Assembly (NCBI GenBank): GCA_950022655.1 | Contig: OX465584.1 | Coordinates: 30,632,988 to 30,696,987, forward strand | Origin: Alentia gelatinosa | Taxonomy: Eukaryota; Annelida; Polychaeta; Phyllodocida; Polynoidae | Length of the DNA stretch: 64,000 bases | Direction of reading: 5' to 3' | Shown: piece after piece, positions 11,901 through 21,392 of the stretch | Layout of the letters: each line of letters starts with the position of its first letter | Numbering within the stretch: the stretch's first letter is position 1 | Position numbers and translations under genes: made by a program | The notes under the pieces: generated by a model | What the model was told of the DNA's origin: nothing | The model's database searches: none | What the model saw: the letters and a program-made list of their open reading frames with translations, nothing else

Positions 11901-13729
11901 AAGAACAAAGGGAAACATCCATGACTAAACAGTCCGGTACAGGAAGTTGGCAAATAAATTGCCAGTCGGGTTGGAATGTAGCCCATTATAGGGAGCAGTT
12001 TCGCACTCATCAGCTTGCAGGCCCTATTGGTATGGAGGAGGGACTGGTTTGCAATTGTCAGTATAATATGGCCAGTGGAGTATTGTGTAAATGGTCTGCG
12101 GCACTGCCTTTCAGTGAAGCAGCACTATGAAGTGGGCATAGGTTTCCACTCCTACAAGCAAACCCACCCTGTGTATTTTTGACCCTTTTTTTCGCCATGA
12201 AAAATATAGTCCGATATATAGAGGCATGGACGGCTGGAATGGTCTACCTAAGGAAGTACAGAATAGCTCACTATATAGTTACAAAAAGTTCATCAAAGCC
12301 AAATTTTCTTCTGAATTGGGCGCTCAGAGTTGAAACACACTGATCTGTGATCGTCTTTTTGATGTAAAGTAACTATGTAACTGTATTATACTCATCATTA
12401 CCTCATCCTTTGTAAATAATGTACATTCCCAGAAATGTCGGTTAGTTGTATGACAACCCGTTTTGATCACAGAGCGGCCAGAATACCTGCCTTGGCAGAG
12501 GCCTCTATTGTACGACTTTAGTGCAAATAAATAAAATAAGCTTTAAAAAAACAACTGGACGCAGCATGCACATATACCAGAACCGGATTGGTTCAATCAG
12601 TGAGTCAGTCATAAAAGGATGTAACTAGCCCACTGACACGTGAAACTACACAACGAAACAAAAAATATCTATAGCGATAGGTAACTATAGCTTTAGTGTA
12701 GTATTATGATAATTTCAATTTCTGGGGCTTGGTCTGCAGCAGGTGACCATGATGTCGGACGCTGGGGTGATGGGAGGCTTCACACAGGAGGCGGCTCAGG
12801 CCACGTTACAGCAGCTCACCTCCGGGCAGGGCATCACGTTGGCGGACGGCGAGGGACAGCAGCACATCTACGTCGTCACCGACCCAGCCCAGCTGGAGGC
12901 ACTGCAGGTACGTCACATCTCCTCTGTTTGTCATGCTTCATTGTCAGATAACAGGGACATGAGGGAGGAATTAGTTAAAGATACAACAGCAGTGTTTTCC
13001 ATAGCACTGAAAAGAGAGAAGTTCTTTATTTCCTCAGGGACTGCAGGCTTTTCAAAAGATATAATGTTTTTGTTTTTTTTCGGTTGGGGTTAGAAGTGTT
13101 CTTAGCCACGTTTTCTAAATCCAAAAGATATAATGTAAAACAGTAAACTGCCTGGATCTCGCAGACAAACTACCCTGTTTTTCCAACGGATATTAACATA
13201 TATAGATAAAGACAATCAAAGTTAGTCTAATAGAACATATTGGACGTGTAAATTACCGAAACAAACAAAATCCCCTTTTTATTGCTATTGTCGTAGCCAA
13301 TTATTCTGTTCTTAATGTACCTCTTTTAGATTGGGTCAAACAACACCAAACTTGATCATTATGCCAAATATTTGCATAAGTTTCCTTTTTGTGTATAGTT
13401 TCATGACAGTTGAGATGACACTCTCTTCCTTTAAGCACATGTGGCTAACATCTTGATTGCAAACTATCCGTAATTTTTTTCATGCTGTATTTGCAACATT
13501 TCCATATTTCTCGCCATGACAGAACAGAAGACCGATATAAACATGTAACAATATTCAATAGTTCTTTCTTGTACACTTAAACTTTGTGAGGATGAATTCA
13601 TGCTTACCCTATTAATAACGTGGACGTATTTACTTGATATTTCAGCAACTGGCTCAGCAGCAGTTGTTCTCACAGGGTGAGGAGGGGACAGTAGTCACTG
13701 AAGACGACGGCACAGGGAAGCCCGAGTAG
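2790..13729 (+). CDS. ZNF143: ZNF143/ZNF76 (Staf)-type C2H2 zinc-finger transcription factor, 13 coding exons
   Basis: Joining 13 exons with consensus GT-AG borders and consistent phases gives 1884 nt, about 627 residues, close to vertebrate ZNF143. Exons: 2790-2906, 3319-3471, 3847-3976, 4364-4447, 6135-6251, 7080-7204, 8190-8330, 8680-8881, 9463-9642, 10427-10672, 11480-11619, 12743-12907, 13646-13729. The N-terminal third carries the family's activation repeats of the form [13 protein letters not shown]. Seven tandem zinc fingers follow, joined by HTGE(K/R)PY linkers with one HTHSKPY linker. The acidic C-terminal region has a further LADG repeat. The family is a nuclear activator that binds SBS elements in snRNA (Pol III and Pol II) and many housekeeping promoters and helps chromatin looping. 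The start at 2790 is the first in-frame ATG of its exon. Vertebrates have two paralogues; I cannot tell from this window whether this is the single invertebrate gene. Confidence 0.93.
3319..3471 (+). CDS. ZNF143: ZNF143-like coding exon 2 (two in-frame donors)
   Basis: An acidic N-terminal segment of 51 codons in phase 0. Two possible donors keep the frame: GAG|GTAGGA after 3408 (30 codons) and CAG|GTATCA after 3471 (51 codons). The longer form is chosen because coding character continues to 3471. Both isoforms would be compatible with exon 3. Confidence 0.75.
3744..3764 (+). repeat. G21 homopolymer in ZNF143-like intron 2
   Basis: Twenty-one consecutive G residues lie about 80 bp upstream of the exon 3 acceptor. 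Transcribed as G, this run could form an RNA G-quadruplex close to the splice site. The exact length is uncertain, because such runs are unstable and hard to sequence. Confidence 0.9.
3847..3976 (+). CDS. ZNF143: ZNF143-like coding exon 3 (first activation repeat)
   Basis: It begins after TTGCAG, encodes [12 protein letters not shown] and then the first LADG-type activation repeat ([12 protein letters not shown]), and ends in phase 1 at GACG|GTACG. An open frame continues 32 nt past the donor into the intron (stop at 4006), so intron retention would truncate the protein early. Confidence 0.88.
4364..4447 (+). CDS. ZNF143: ZNF143-like coding exon 4 (second activation repeat)
   Basis: Phase 1 in and phase 1 out, 84 nt. 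It encodes [15 protein letters not shown], a clear copy of the ZNF143 activation repeat. The exon is a multiple of three, so skipping it would remove one repeat without changing the frame. Confidence 0.9.
5376..5393 (+). repeat. C18 homopolymer in ZNF143-like intron 4
   Basis: Eighteen consecutive C residues; further C-rich runs occur at 5965-5985 in the same intron. The surrounding ~5270-6050 contains several CTCAAGG/TTGAGAT-type motifs in both orientations, suggesting degraded repeat copies. Confidence 0.88.
6135..6251 (+). CDS. ZNF143: ZNF143-like coding exon 5 (third activation repeat)
   Basis: Phase 1 in and out, 117 nt, bounded by CCCTTAG and G|GTAAGT. It encodes a proline/acid-rich segment and then [15 protein letters not shown], the third activation repeat. 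It too is a frame-neutral cassette. Confidence 0.9.
6770..7035. mobile_element. hAT-like MITE, copy 1, in ZNF143-like intron 5
   Basis: About 266 bp starting CAGGGATGCCAGTT and ending with an eroded inverse of it. Its sequence, including ACCTCCCCACTGACCCATG and AGCTTTCCCTTGAT, recurs at 16411-16689. Left flank TACATAAT and right flank CATAAT suggest a decayed 8-bp target duplication. The CAGGG start and 8-bp duplication fit a non-autonomous hAT element. Confidence 0.75.
7080..7204 (+). CDS. ZNF143: ZNF143-like coding exon 6 (fourth activation repeat)
   Basis: Phase 1 in, phase 0 out. It encodes [14 protein letters not shown], almost the textbook ZNF143 repeat, followed by a glutamine-rich linker ([15 protein letters not shown]). 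The donor is CAG|GTGAGC. Confidence 0.93.
7786..7925. repeat. Copy of a sequence also present in the 3-kb fold-back element
   Basis: The stretch around GGTTTCTTCTTTGGTA and the bases before it align by eye with 25575-25665, including TCAAACTC..GAGAA..ACGACTTTGA-type segments. It is therefore a dispersed repeat and not host coding sequence, although short open frames cross it. Confidence 0.55.
8190..8330 (+). CDS. ZNF143: ZNF143-like coding exon 7 (start of zinc finger 1)
   Basis: Phase 0 in and out, 47 codons. After a linker it encodes [20 protein letters not shown], the cysteine half of finger 1, and breaks just before the last finger-1 histidine, giving CAG..AAG|GTGAGC. Confidence 0.95.
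8680..8881 (+). CDS. ZNF143: ZNF143-like coding exon 8 (zinc fingers 1-3)
   Basis: It completes finger 1 ([12 protein letters not shown]), encodes finger 2 ([14 protein letters not shown]) and finger 3 ([16 protein letters not shown]), and leaves in phase 1 inside a Gly codon at the HTGE linker. These finger sequences are diagnostic of ZNF143/ZNF76 and not of generic C2H2 proteins. Confidence 0.96.
9463..9642 (+). CDS. ZNF143: ZNF143-like coding exon 9 (zinc fingers 4-5)
   Basis: It encodes finger 4 ([20 protein letters not shown]) and finger 5 ([20 protein letters not shown]), phase 1 in and out. All Cys2His2 ligands are present in both fingers. Confidence 0.96.
10427..10672 (+). CDS. ZNF143: ZNF143-like coding exon 10 (zinc fingers 6-7)
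   Basis: It encodes finger 6 ([18 protein letters not shown]), the unusual HSKPY linker, and finger 7 ([20 protein letters not shown]), then an acidic segment ending NTEL. The acceptor is TTTTGCAG and the donor CG|GTGAGT, phase 1. Confidence 0.96.
11480..11619 (+). CDS. ZNF143: ZNF143-like coding exon 11 (NAGNAG acceptor)
   Basis: A C-terminal region exon, phase 1 to phase 0. The acceptor is a tandem CAGCAG (11477-11482), so splicing can start at 11480 or 11483, adding or omitting one residue. It encodes a basic-then-acidic stretch, [18 protein letters not shown]. Confidence 0.85.
11782..11975. repeat. Dispersed ~190-bp repeat, copy A (ZNF143-like intron 11)
   Basis: This stretch aligns closely by eye with 30053-30243: both contain GTCGTGACTTGCTGATGAT, AAAAGACAGATTTTCGAAAG and TTGGCAAATAAATTGCC. 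Family unknown. In copy B it directly follows the inverted LINE duplication. Confidence 0.8.
12229..12541 (+). pseudogene. 3' end of a LINE (last ORF2 codons plus tail) in ZNF143-like intron 11
   Basis: A plus-strand frame at 12229-12333 encodes [20 protein letters not shown] and ends with TGA. This is the W-N-x-LP-x-x-V motif typical of the C terminus of CR1/L2/Jockey-group LINE reverse transcriptases. It is followed by a ~200-bp 3' UTR and an AAATAAATAAAATAA-type tail (ending about 12541). The copy is 5'-truncated, as is usual for LINE insertions. Confidence 0.7.
12743..12907 (+). CDS. ZNF143: ZNF143-like coding exon 12 (C-terminal LADG repeat; NAGNAG acceptor)
   Basis: It encodes [19 protein letters not shown] and then [20 protein letters not shown], a degenerate copy of the N-terminal activation repeat, as seen in the C-terminal half of ZNF143. 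A tandem acceptor CAGCAG (12737-12742) permits a one-glutamine longer form starting at 12740. Phase 0 in and out. Confidence 0.88.
13646..13729 (+). CDS. ZNF143: ZNF143-like coding exon 13 (stop codon)
   Basis: It starts after ATTTCAG, encodes [10 protein letters not shown] and an acidic tail ([16 protein letters not shown]), and ends with TAG at 13727-13729. The acidic end is comparable to the family's acidic C terminus. Confidence 0.85.
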   Translation, partial: QLAQQQLFSQGEEGTVVTEDDGTGKPE

Positions 13730-16700
13730 CGGTTGTCTGTATTGTCATAACTTATTCCTATCAGACTGAGCGTTCTCAACGTTCAGAACTAATGTCATCC
13801 AAGTCACAATGTTGTCTGTTACCAAAGGACCCTCTGTCATACGGTTTGCAGTTCTCTTTCGTATGTTATCTATTATAAAGGCGACAGAGTGGGGGTATTA
13901 TTTTCGTTTTATTTTTGTCTGTAAACTAAGATGGAATTTAAGGATTAACAGCTTTATGTTACCATCGACAGAGTGTGGTTGAATGTTGGTTCTGCACTTC
14001 CCTGACGTTGTATCTCTATACGTCAACTGTTCAAACGTGAGAAAATTTGTTAGATGTAACCGTATTATCATTTTGTAACTTATTATAATAAGGAGAAAAA
14101 AAAAGAGTGTAAATGTATAAGGATAAGTCAAAAATAATTAAGGGAAAAAATGAATTTTGAATATCAGGAATCAAAAACAGTCTGTCCCCCTCTCGCAATG
14201 TTCTATTTAACTAACTGCACAATGTTGAAACGGACATCTGTGGTTGCCGAAAAAATACATTCTCATCAGTCATTATCAATCATGTTCTGTGATACAAGTT
14301 CATTCTTTCGTATTTTATTGCGCACTTTTATGGGAGGTCATACTCATAAAAATGTGTTTTCTAATGGATTTAGTAGACCTTTGTAGCCGTTCATCATCTT
14401 ATCAGGGTTACCGAAATGAAGCAGAAGATATAGCTCTGACTTGTGGTGCATGGATATAATATGTAAGATCGATCAGTAAATGCACCCATTTTTGGTTGAG
14501 GAAAAAGATGCAGCGATCCTAACTCTTTCGCTACCGGATTCTCTGGCTATCTGAGGACGGAAGGTACTTCCTTTTCACATTTTTTATGACCTAAAGATCA
14601 TGTATAATCTGCATAAGTATGTGATTTGTTTAAAAGGAGGTAGTTACATTTGCAACTGGTTTAAAGCATTTGTGTTTTTCAAAACCTCCATGTAGTTAAA
14701 TGCCATAATGGTACGTGGAACCAATTGACCAAGTTAGACAGGAAAGATAAAAATATAAAAGTTTTAATTTCTGGTAACAATGTCAGGGTTCCCACAAGTT
14801 AGGGAAAATTATAGAAAATTATTTTTCCAATATCAGTGAACTGCCAGGGAATTTGGGAAAATTAGAATTTTCAAATATACGGATAAAAAACTGGCTAACT
14901 CTGCCACCCTCAAATCAGTGACTATAGAATAAAGTAAAAATTTATCAGGTATTTCGAACGTAGGAAGCTCTACATTACATACGTTTCAGGTATGGTGTTT
15001 TAAAAGTCCGGACTTAAATCACAAAATAAACTGATGGAAAAGACAGCTGTAAGGCTTTGAAAAGAAACATTTGTTCATTTTCTTTCTCTGGGAAAAAATA
15101 AAAAAATAATCCTGAACATTTTGACATCCCTAGATGGTGGCAACCCTAAGACATTTTCAAATACGGAAACTCCGTTGGAAAATCTGAAAAAAATCCGAGC
15201 TCTACTCAATTGAATTGATACAATGCGCTTCACAACTACAATATTCGAGTTTCCTGTTCCATAGCTTCCATTGTAGCTATGCATATGGATAATCCTCCTG
15301 TCCAAATGGTACCAGGTTACCCCAATGGTAGTGGGTTAGATATCCCACAAGTAAATTCAGTCATACCTTAAGTGCCATGTTTATTAATCTGGATGAGGAT
15401 GAATAAAACAATTAAGACACCTAAGCCAATTCGTTGAATGGATTCCTATAAACCTTTAGTTTTTCTGTTACGAGCAGGTTGACGCGTTTGTATTCGTCTG
15501 TATTGCTAAAGCAATAGATTTAATTCCAGTGGTAATCAATTCGTAGAACGCCAGATAATATCAGAATGAAAATCCAAGGGGTGGAACTAGATCAAATTAG
15601 GGCCAATTTAATGTGACCTCTTCAAATCTCTGAAAATCAATACACATTCTTGTTCGATTTGAGGTAGAAACATATAAATCCATTGACTCATCATTTACCC
15701 ATGTTACTCATAGAATTGGGCATGTCTGCATCTTTGATTAAGTACTAAATCTGCACAACGAGGTTTGTAACTATAGGTCTTGATAATTTATAGTACAAAA
15801 ACGCAACTTTTTCTGGCGCTTCTTGGGTAGGGCTTTTTATTTGAACTTCTGATAGTGGGTGGGGGGCACATTCCTTTTAAATTTTCACTGGGGCGCATTT
15901 TATTCCTATTATTCCGGCTGGAGACCAACTTCTATTCAGCCAAACAATGCGGTAGTTCAAGCAGTTATATTCAATAAAAAAAACCAATAGCTGTCCCACT
16001 AGAGAATGTTCTTCGTTGGTGTGTACCCTGGTAAAACTGGGAGCCAGTTGGTTGCCTCCAATGATCTCTCCTTTGTAATATACTGCATTTTCAGAGGCGT
16101 ACCCCGACCTTTCAGCTTTCCCTGTTCACAGAGGTTGTCAAGTGTCTTCTCTGTTGCTGAGTTGGGAGTTGCTACCACCCCCTGCATGCCCTCAAATTGT
16201 GTTATCCCCCACATATTATTCCCCACTTTTGAAGGGGGACAGATAATGTTAGTTCATGAACCAATCACCAGGTGGCTGTCAGAATCTACGAGATGGCGGT
16301 ACAATTGGGGAGCAGAGCCTGTAATGTGGCTTTTTGTTTTATAGGAAGTTCAACTAACTTTCAAACTTTTACCATGCTTCCCCTATCTCTATACACTGAC
16401 CCCAGTATAACACGGATGTCGGTTTTCAATGTTTCCATTGAAATTCATGTTTTGATTTTCAGGATAATAGATTTTTTTCCCTCATGTAATATTGACATAT
16501 CAACTGCTAAATAACCAAATTCAGCCACAGCCCATGATCCGCCACTGAACCTCCCCACTGACCCATGGACAAACATGAGCTTTCCCTTGATCCTTTAATT
16601 TCCTACTGTAGTGTGTATGTATTGCGTAAACCCTGTATTGCAATGGAAAGTATTTCAATATTTTGTTCGGACCCCAACTGGCATCCCTGAGTATAGGATG

Positions 16701-17590
16701 TCTTAAAGATGAAGCTCAGGACATGTTTGTCCAGATTTGCAAGGCTTGATGTACATATGTGAAAAAGAGTAAGAGTAGTAACAGTGGTCTAATATCACTG
16801 TACCTCCATTAGTGAAGAGCCCATACTTTTAGGTCTGGAAGCCTGGCCTATGTGCTCACTCACATAATAATAGGCCAGGTAACGCCTGTCATTTTTTGTG
16901 CATTGGTAACGCATCCATTTTGATGCTGGTTTACCCGCTAGTGGGTGCAGCAAAATCATCATCTGAAAGGTTGATATTACTTTATTTTGTATCATCGTAC
17001 ATAATAAACAAGTATTAGTAAGTTATTTGGGAAACATCATGAGGAAGAGAGGTTGTGCTGGTTAATCTTGCAGCTGCAAATAAGTGGGGTACCAGCGAAA
17101 GTTATAGTCACTCACTAGACTGGTTTCCTGCCCTATGGAAATATGTGACAGATAACGTCTTACTAGTGGACAACCTTGAACTGTCAGTCACGCCAGGGGC
17201 CCGTTTCAGTAGCCTGTAGGACGTCCGTTATTGGGTGTAGTGACACGATAGCGACAAGTTGCGTTTCAGTAGTTTAGTGACAAGCCATTCCGGGAGTCAT
17301 TATTACAGACAGGCGCTAATAGTGGCTTGACTATTTCATAAGTGCGATGTCCGGTCACTATCGGGGTCCCAAATAGCGAGAGGGTATACCCTCTCACTTC
17401 TAATGTCACAAACGCGTAACTCAGGAAGTATATGTAAAAGAGTATTTCATCTGGTCATGAAGGAATAGGATGACTTGTTGATAACGTTTATCGTCGTGAC
17501 GTCAGGCATGGAAGACTTGCCAGCCACAGACCTACAGTGGTCAGCCTGGGCTGACAAGCACCCTACCGTTTCCCATCTTCTGGATGTATG
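13730..17590. other. 3' UTR/intergenic region downstream of the ZNF143-like gene
   Basis: There is no further gene here. Possible polyadenylation signals AATAAA occur at 14928-14933 and 15402-15407, but the transcript end cannot be fixed. A CAGGGTTCCCACA at 14784-14796 and GGCAACCCTA near 15140 look like hAT-type termini of a degraded element, without a matching target duplication. A second MITE lies at 16411-16689. Confidence 0.4.
16411..16689. mobile_element. hAT-like MITE, copy 2
   Basis: About 279 bp. It starts CACGGATGTCGGTT and ends AACTGGCATCCCTG, which are inverse complements with a few changes. It is homologous throughout to 6770-7035. A direct repeat AGTATA abuts both ends (16404-16409 and 16690-16695), a probable eroded target duplication. 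Confidence 0.78.
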
Positions 17591-17595
17591 ATGTA
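17591..17595. repeat. Target-site duplication ATGTA (5' side)
   Basis: Five bases, ATGTA, immediately before the 5' LTR are repeated immediately after the 3' LTR at 22398-22402. A 5-bp duplication is typical of Ty3/Gypsy integrases. Confidence 0.9.
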
Positions 17596-17728
17596 TGTTG
17601 TATTGTGTATTACATATACTGCCATCTGGTGTTAACTGCCAGTACTACTAAAGATTGTGGGGGAGAATAAAACTCACTTCCAGTTTTGCCTAGTCATGTG
17701 TTCAGACTCAATACTTGATAACACAACA
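17596..17728 (+). repeat. 5' LTR (133 bp)
   Basis: It begins TGTTGTATTG and ends ATAACACAACA. It contains AATAAA at 17666-17671, which would serve as polyadenylation signal. No clear TATA box is seen. Identical to the 3' LTR. Confidence 0.95.
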
Positions 17729-17742
17729 TGGTGGCAGCGGTT
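17729..17742 (+). promoter_or_regulatory. Primer-binding site
   Basis: TGGTGGCAGCGG follows the 5' LTR directly, the position where the 3' end of a tRNA (starting TGG in DNA sense) primes minus-strand synthesis. I cannot assign the tRNA without a tRNA set. Confidence 0.7.
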
Positions 17743-18125
17743 TTGTGATGAATTTACAGGATAAGTACCCACTCTAAATGGTATTTGCTCCCTAAGACTT
17801 TGATCTACCTGCTGGTATGTTTGTTGGTTGTTGAAACTCACCAGGTTTCTTGTAAAACTCTGTCAATGTGCCAACTGCATGCATTATCACTCAGCAGCAT
17901 GGTTTAGCTGGAAGTCTTTACAGTCATTGGGAATTGTCACTGGTATTTCTGCAGGACTAGGTGACTCTGTAGGATTCTCATAGACGTGTGTGTCTACATC
18001 ATCTCTGTGCTGTCAGCAGTTGGCAGTGTGTTGTTCTAGTGACAGTACTAAACTCAGTGACAGTGTAATCTGTGTGCTGGCTTGTGTCAGCCTACTACTG
18101 TCAGTTTCCCATCTCTTGGATCGCC

Positions 18126-19547
18126 ATGGCCACTGCACTTCCCAACTACCCATCCTTTGAGGGTCAAGAGGGCCCTTCTCTAGCCACTGAGTGGGAGGAT
18201 TGGTTGGCGGGGTTGGATTCTATGCTGGTTGCAATGAAAGTGACTGAAAATAATGAAAAGTTTGAAAAGCTCTACCCCTATCTAGGTTCTACTAGAAAAG
18301 TTTTGAAGAAACTAGATGCAAATGGCATTCAGGGTAAGGATTATGCTTTAGCAGTAGCAGCCCTCACCAAGCACTATAGTCCCCAGAGGAACTCTATCTA
18401 TCTCCTCAATCAGTTGTATCACATGAGGCAAAATCCTGGTGAATTTATGGATCACTTCTATATGAGAGTAAAGGAGCAGATCCAGTTGATAGATATTCAA
18501 GCTAAAACAGCTGCTCAAATTGAGGAACTCTTACCTCTTGCACAACTTGTGAACTCCACAAATGATGCAACTCTCAGAACAAGAGCTCTTAGGGATGGTG
18601 ACTTGAAGCTAAAGAACTTTCTCGAAAATGCATGTGCTCATGAGATGGCTAAGCGCCAGTCAAATGAGATAGGTGGGACTGCTGAATCACTAGCAGTCAA
18701 AAAGAAGTTCATACCTCAAAAGAAAAAGCCTAACCCTCAAATTGCCAAGAAGACCCATGGTGCTTCCAAGACATCATCAGAATGTCAGTTTTGTGGTAGA
18801 GGGTCACATCCTCGTGCAACCTGTCCTGCAAAGAATTCTGTCTGTCATCACTGCAAACTCAAAGGACATTTTGTAAAGGTATGCCAGAAAAAGTTTGTCA
18901 ACCACGTTGCAGGTAGCATGTCTGATGACACCTCATGCGAAGACTCATCTCAACTGCAACAAGAGTTTTCCTTGGGTATGGTGATAACCGACAACGAGCC
19001 AGTTGCGAAGAAAATCGTTGAAGTCAGTGTCAATGGCATCTCAGTTCCCTTGCGCATTGATACTGGTGCAGAAGCAACTCTAATTGACACCAATCTGTCC
19101 AAGAGACATTTCTCGAAGGAAATACTGAAGCCATCAAATTGTATCTTCAGAGGTGCAAAGCAGCAGGAATTCACCGGTCATGGGTATTTCCCTGCAACAC
19201 TCAGATATCAGGACCACACTCATCTGGAAGATATCTATGTCATCAACGATGCCTCTCATTTGCTCAGTTGCAAGGCCTCAACTGCTCTTGGCCTTGTAAA
19301 ATTCACCTGTTCAGTGTATTCTGAGAAATTTCCTTCACTCTTCAATGGTCTAGGTAAGATGGTGCACCCCTACAAAATAAAACTCATGGACAATGCTGAG
19401 CCATATGCAGTTCACACTCCACGTTGTGTGCCCCATCCAATCTTGCCTAAGCTGGAAAAGAAACTCAAGCGACTCCAGGACCTCGATGTCATATCTCCAG
19501 TGACCAGTCCCACAGAGTGGTGTGCTCCAATTGTGGTCGTTCCTTAG
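18126..19547 (+). CDS. Gag-nucleocapsid-protease and start of RT (first open segment)
   Basis: The N-terminal capsid-like helical region includes YYSPQRNSIYLLNQLYHMRQ-type sequence. Two CCHC zinc knuckles follow at about 18783-18890 (CQFCGRGSHPRATC and CHHCKLKGHFVKVC). A retropepsin motif, LRIDTGAEAT, has its aspartate codon at 19059-19061, and the segment then enters the RT fingers (SPTEWCAPIVVVP). It ends at a premature TAG where RT would continue. Gag would bind and package RNA; the protease would cut the polyprotein. Confidence 0.9.
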   Translation: MATALPNYPSFEGQEGPSLATEWEDWLAGLDSMLVAMKVTENNEKFEKLYPYLGSTRKVLKKLDANGIQGKDYALAVAALTKHYSPQRNSIYLLNQLYHMRQNPGEFMDHFYMRVKEQIQLIDIQAKTAAQIEELLPLAQLVNSTNDATLRTRALRDGDLKLKNFLENACAHEMAKRQSNEIGGTAESLAVKKKFIPQKKKPNPQIAKKTHGASKTSSECQFCGRGSHPRATCPAKNSVCHHCKLKGHFVKVCQKKFVNHVAGSMSDDTSCEDSSQLQQEFSLGMVITDNEPVAKKIVEVSVNGISVPLRIDTGAEATLIDTNLSKRHFSKEILKPSNCIFRGAKQQEFTGHGYFPATLRYQDHTHLEDIYVINDASHLLSCKASTALGLVKFTCSVYSEKFPSLFNGLGKMVHPYKIKLMDNAEPYAVHTPRCVPHPILPKLEKKLKRLQDLDVISPVTSPTEWCAPIVVVP

Positions 19548-19574
19548 CATAATAGGAAAGACGTTAGACTCTGT

Positions 19575-20412
19575 GGACTTGACGAAACTCAACAAAGCTG
19601 TGCTCCGTCCACGTTATATCTTGCCTTCTGTTGACTATGTGTTAGGTCAACTTGGGAATGCCAAGGTGTTCTCGAAGCTCGACGCCAATAGTGGATTCCA
19701 CCAAGTAGTGCTCACAGAGGAATCCAAGCTCCTCACTACATTCATTACACCATTTGGTCGTTATGCTTATAATCAACTGCCATTCGGTATTACATCAGCA
19801 CCTGAATTCTACCAGAGGCAGGTATCACAGATACTGGCAGAACTGCCCGGGACAGTCTGCCTGATGGATGACATTCTAGTCACTGGCTGCGATGAGGCCG
19901 AACATGATCAACGACTCCAAGAAACTCTAAGCAGGCTTGCAGCTGCAGGAGTTACCCTCAATAAGGAAAAGCGTGAGTTCAAGAAAACGGAAATCAGCTT
20001 CCTTGGTCAAATCGTTTCTGGAGATGGTATCAGAGCTGATCCTGGTAAGGTAGCTGCCATCACCGAAATGGATACTCCGAGTGACATTTCAGAACTACGG
20101 AGGTTCCTGGGTATGGTCAACCAGTTAGGGAAGTTCACTCCTGACATCACGTCTCTCTCCCGACCTCTACGTGAACTTCTCAGTACCAAGAACGATTGGC
20201 ACTGGGGACCATCTCAACAGGAAGCGTTTGTGAAAATCAAGGATGTGCTCCCTAAAACTCCAGTTCTCGCTCTCTACAGTCCAGAAGCTGAGACCAAAAT
20301 CTCTGCAGACGCATCATCTTATGGCCTTGGCGCAGTGCTATTGCAGCAGAAAGGCACTCAATGGCACCCTGTTGCCTATGCCTCAAGAGCCATGTCAGAC
20401 ACCGAACAATGA
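19575..20412 (+). CDS. Reverse transcriptase and start of RNase H (second open segment)
   Basis: It contains LNKAV, KVFSKLDANSGFHQVVL, TPFGRYAYNQLPFGITSAP and the catalytic CLMDDILVTG (19858-19887) with both aspartates. The RT thumb and the RNase H entry (KISADASSYGLGAVLLQQ) follow. A TGA ends the segment in the RNase H domain. The region is typical of Gypsy pol. Confidence 0.9.
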
Positions 20413-20934
20413 TATGCCCAAATAGAAAAGGAGGCCTTGGCGCTCACATGGGCATGTGAAAAGTTCTGTGTCTATCTGGTCGGTAAAAAGTTTCTCATCG
20501 AGACTGACCACAAACCACTTGTACCTCTCTTAGGAGGGCGTGACTTAGACCAACTCCCAGTGCGAGTCCAACGGTTCAGGATGCGCCTGATGTGGTTTGA
20601 TTATGACATAATTCATGTTCCTAGGAAGGAGCTCTACACTGCAGATACACTCTCAAGAGCCCCAAGAAATGGTCCATCTGTCGCTGATATTTCACTCCAG
20701 GAGGAAGTGACAGCATATGTTAATGCTGTGCATGCATCCCTCCCGGCATCTGATCGACGTCTCGATCACATCCGTGATCATCAGTGGGAGGATGACATCG
20801 GTCATCAAGTGTGCATGTACGTACAGGAAGGGTGGCCTGATAACTCTTCACTGAAGGGCATTGTGAAGAAATATGCACCATACAAGTCTGAATCACCATC
20901 GTCAATGACCTTCTACTTATGGGAACTCCGATAG
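20413..20934 (+). CDS. RNase H and connection region (third open segment)
   Basis: Same frame as the previous segment after the TGA. It contains QIEKEALALTWACEKF and ETDHKPLVPLL of RNase H, and DIIHVPRKELYTADTLSRAP, the conserved tether region. The frame is lost near 20900 before the integrase zinc-binding domain. Confidence 0.88.
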   Translation, partial: YAQIEKEALALTWACEKFCVYLVGKKFLIETDHKPLVPLLGGRDLDQLPVRVQRFRMRLMWFDYDIIHVPRKELYTADTLSRAPRNGPSVADISLQEEVTAYVNAVHASLPASDRRLDHIRDHQWEDDIGHQVCMYVQEGWPDNSSLKGIVKKYAPYKSESPSSMTFYLWELR

Positions 20935-21392
20935 TCATTTCCTCAAGCTTGCGACCAGAAATGCTCTGCAAGTTGCACGAAGGTCATCAGGGAATAACTA
21001 AATGCCGTCAACTCGCCCTTGATGCAATTTGGTGGCCAGGCATCAGTTCTGACATCGAGGAACTAGTCAGTAGCTGCCACCATTGCAGAAAGAACAGACC
21101 AACTCAGTTTGAACCATTGATTCCATCAACTCCTCCAGAGCAGGCATGGTTCAAAGTCGCCACAGATCTCTTTCAACTTGGCAAAGACCAGTATATTGTT
21201 CTAGTGGACATGTACTCAAGATTCCCAGAATATGCCAAGCTGGAGGAGACTACATCTCATTGTGTGATTAACCATCTGAAGTCATTCTTTGCCCGCCATG
21301 GTATTCCACGAATACTGTGCTCTGACAATGGTCCCCAATACAGCAGTCAAGAATTTGCTGCATTTGCTACAGACTATGGCTTCACTCACTAG
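20919..21392 (+). CDS. Integrase zinc-binding domain and first half of the core (fourth open segment)
   Basis: The H-H-C-C zinc site is visible (LHEGHQGITKCR ... CHHCRKN). The first two catalytic aspartates are in ATDLFQ (21165-21167) and LCSDNGPQY. The frame breaks after YGFTH at 21392. Confidence 0.88.
   Translation: MGTPIVISSSLRPEMLCKLHEGHQGITKCRQLALDAIWWPGISSDIEELVSSCHHCRKNRPTQFEPLIPSTPPEQAWFKVATDLFQLGKDQYIVLVDMYSRFPEYAKLEETTSHCVINHLKSFFARHGIPRILCSDNGPQYSSQEFAAFATDYGFTH

Noticed and set aside
14784..15150. Possible hAT element with CAGGGTTCCCACA start
   Set aside because: The far end is only loosely inverse and no target duplication matches, so boundaries cannot be supported.
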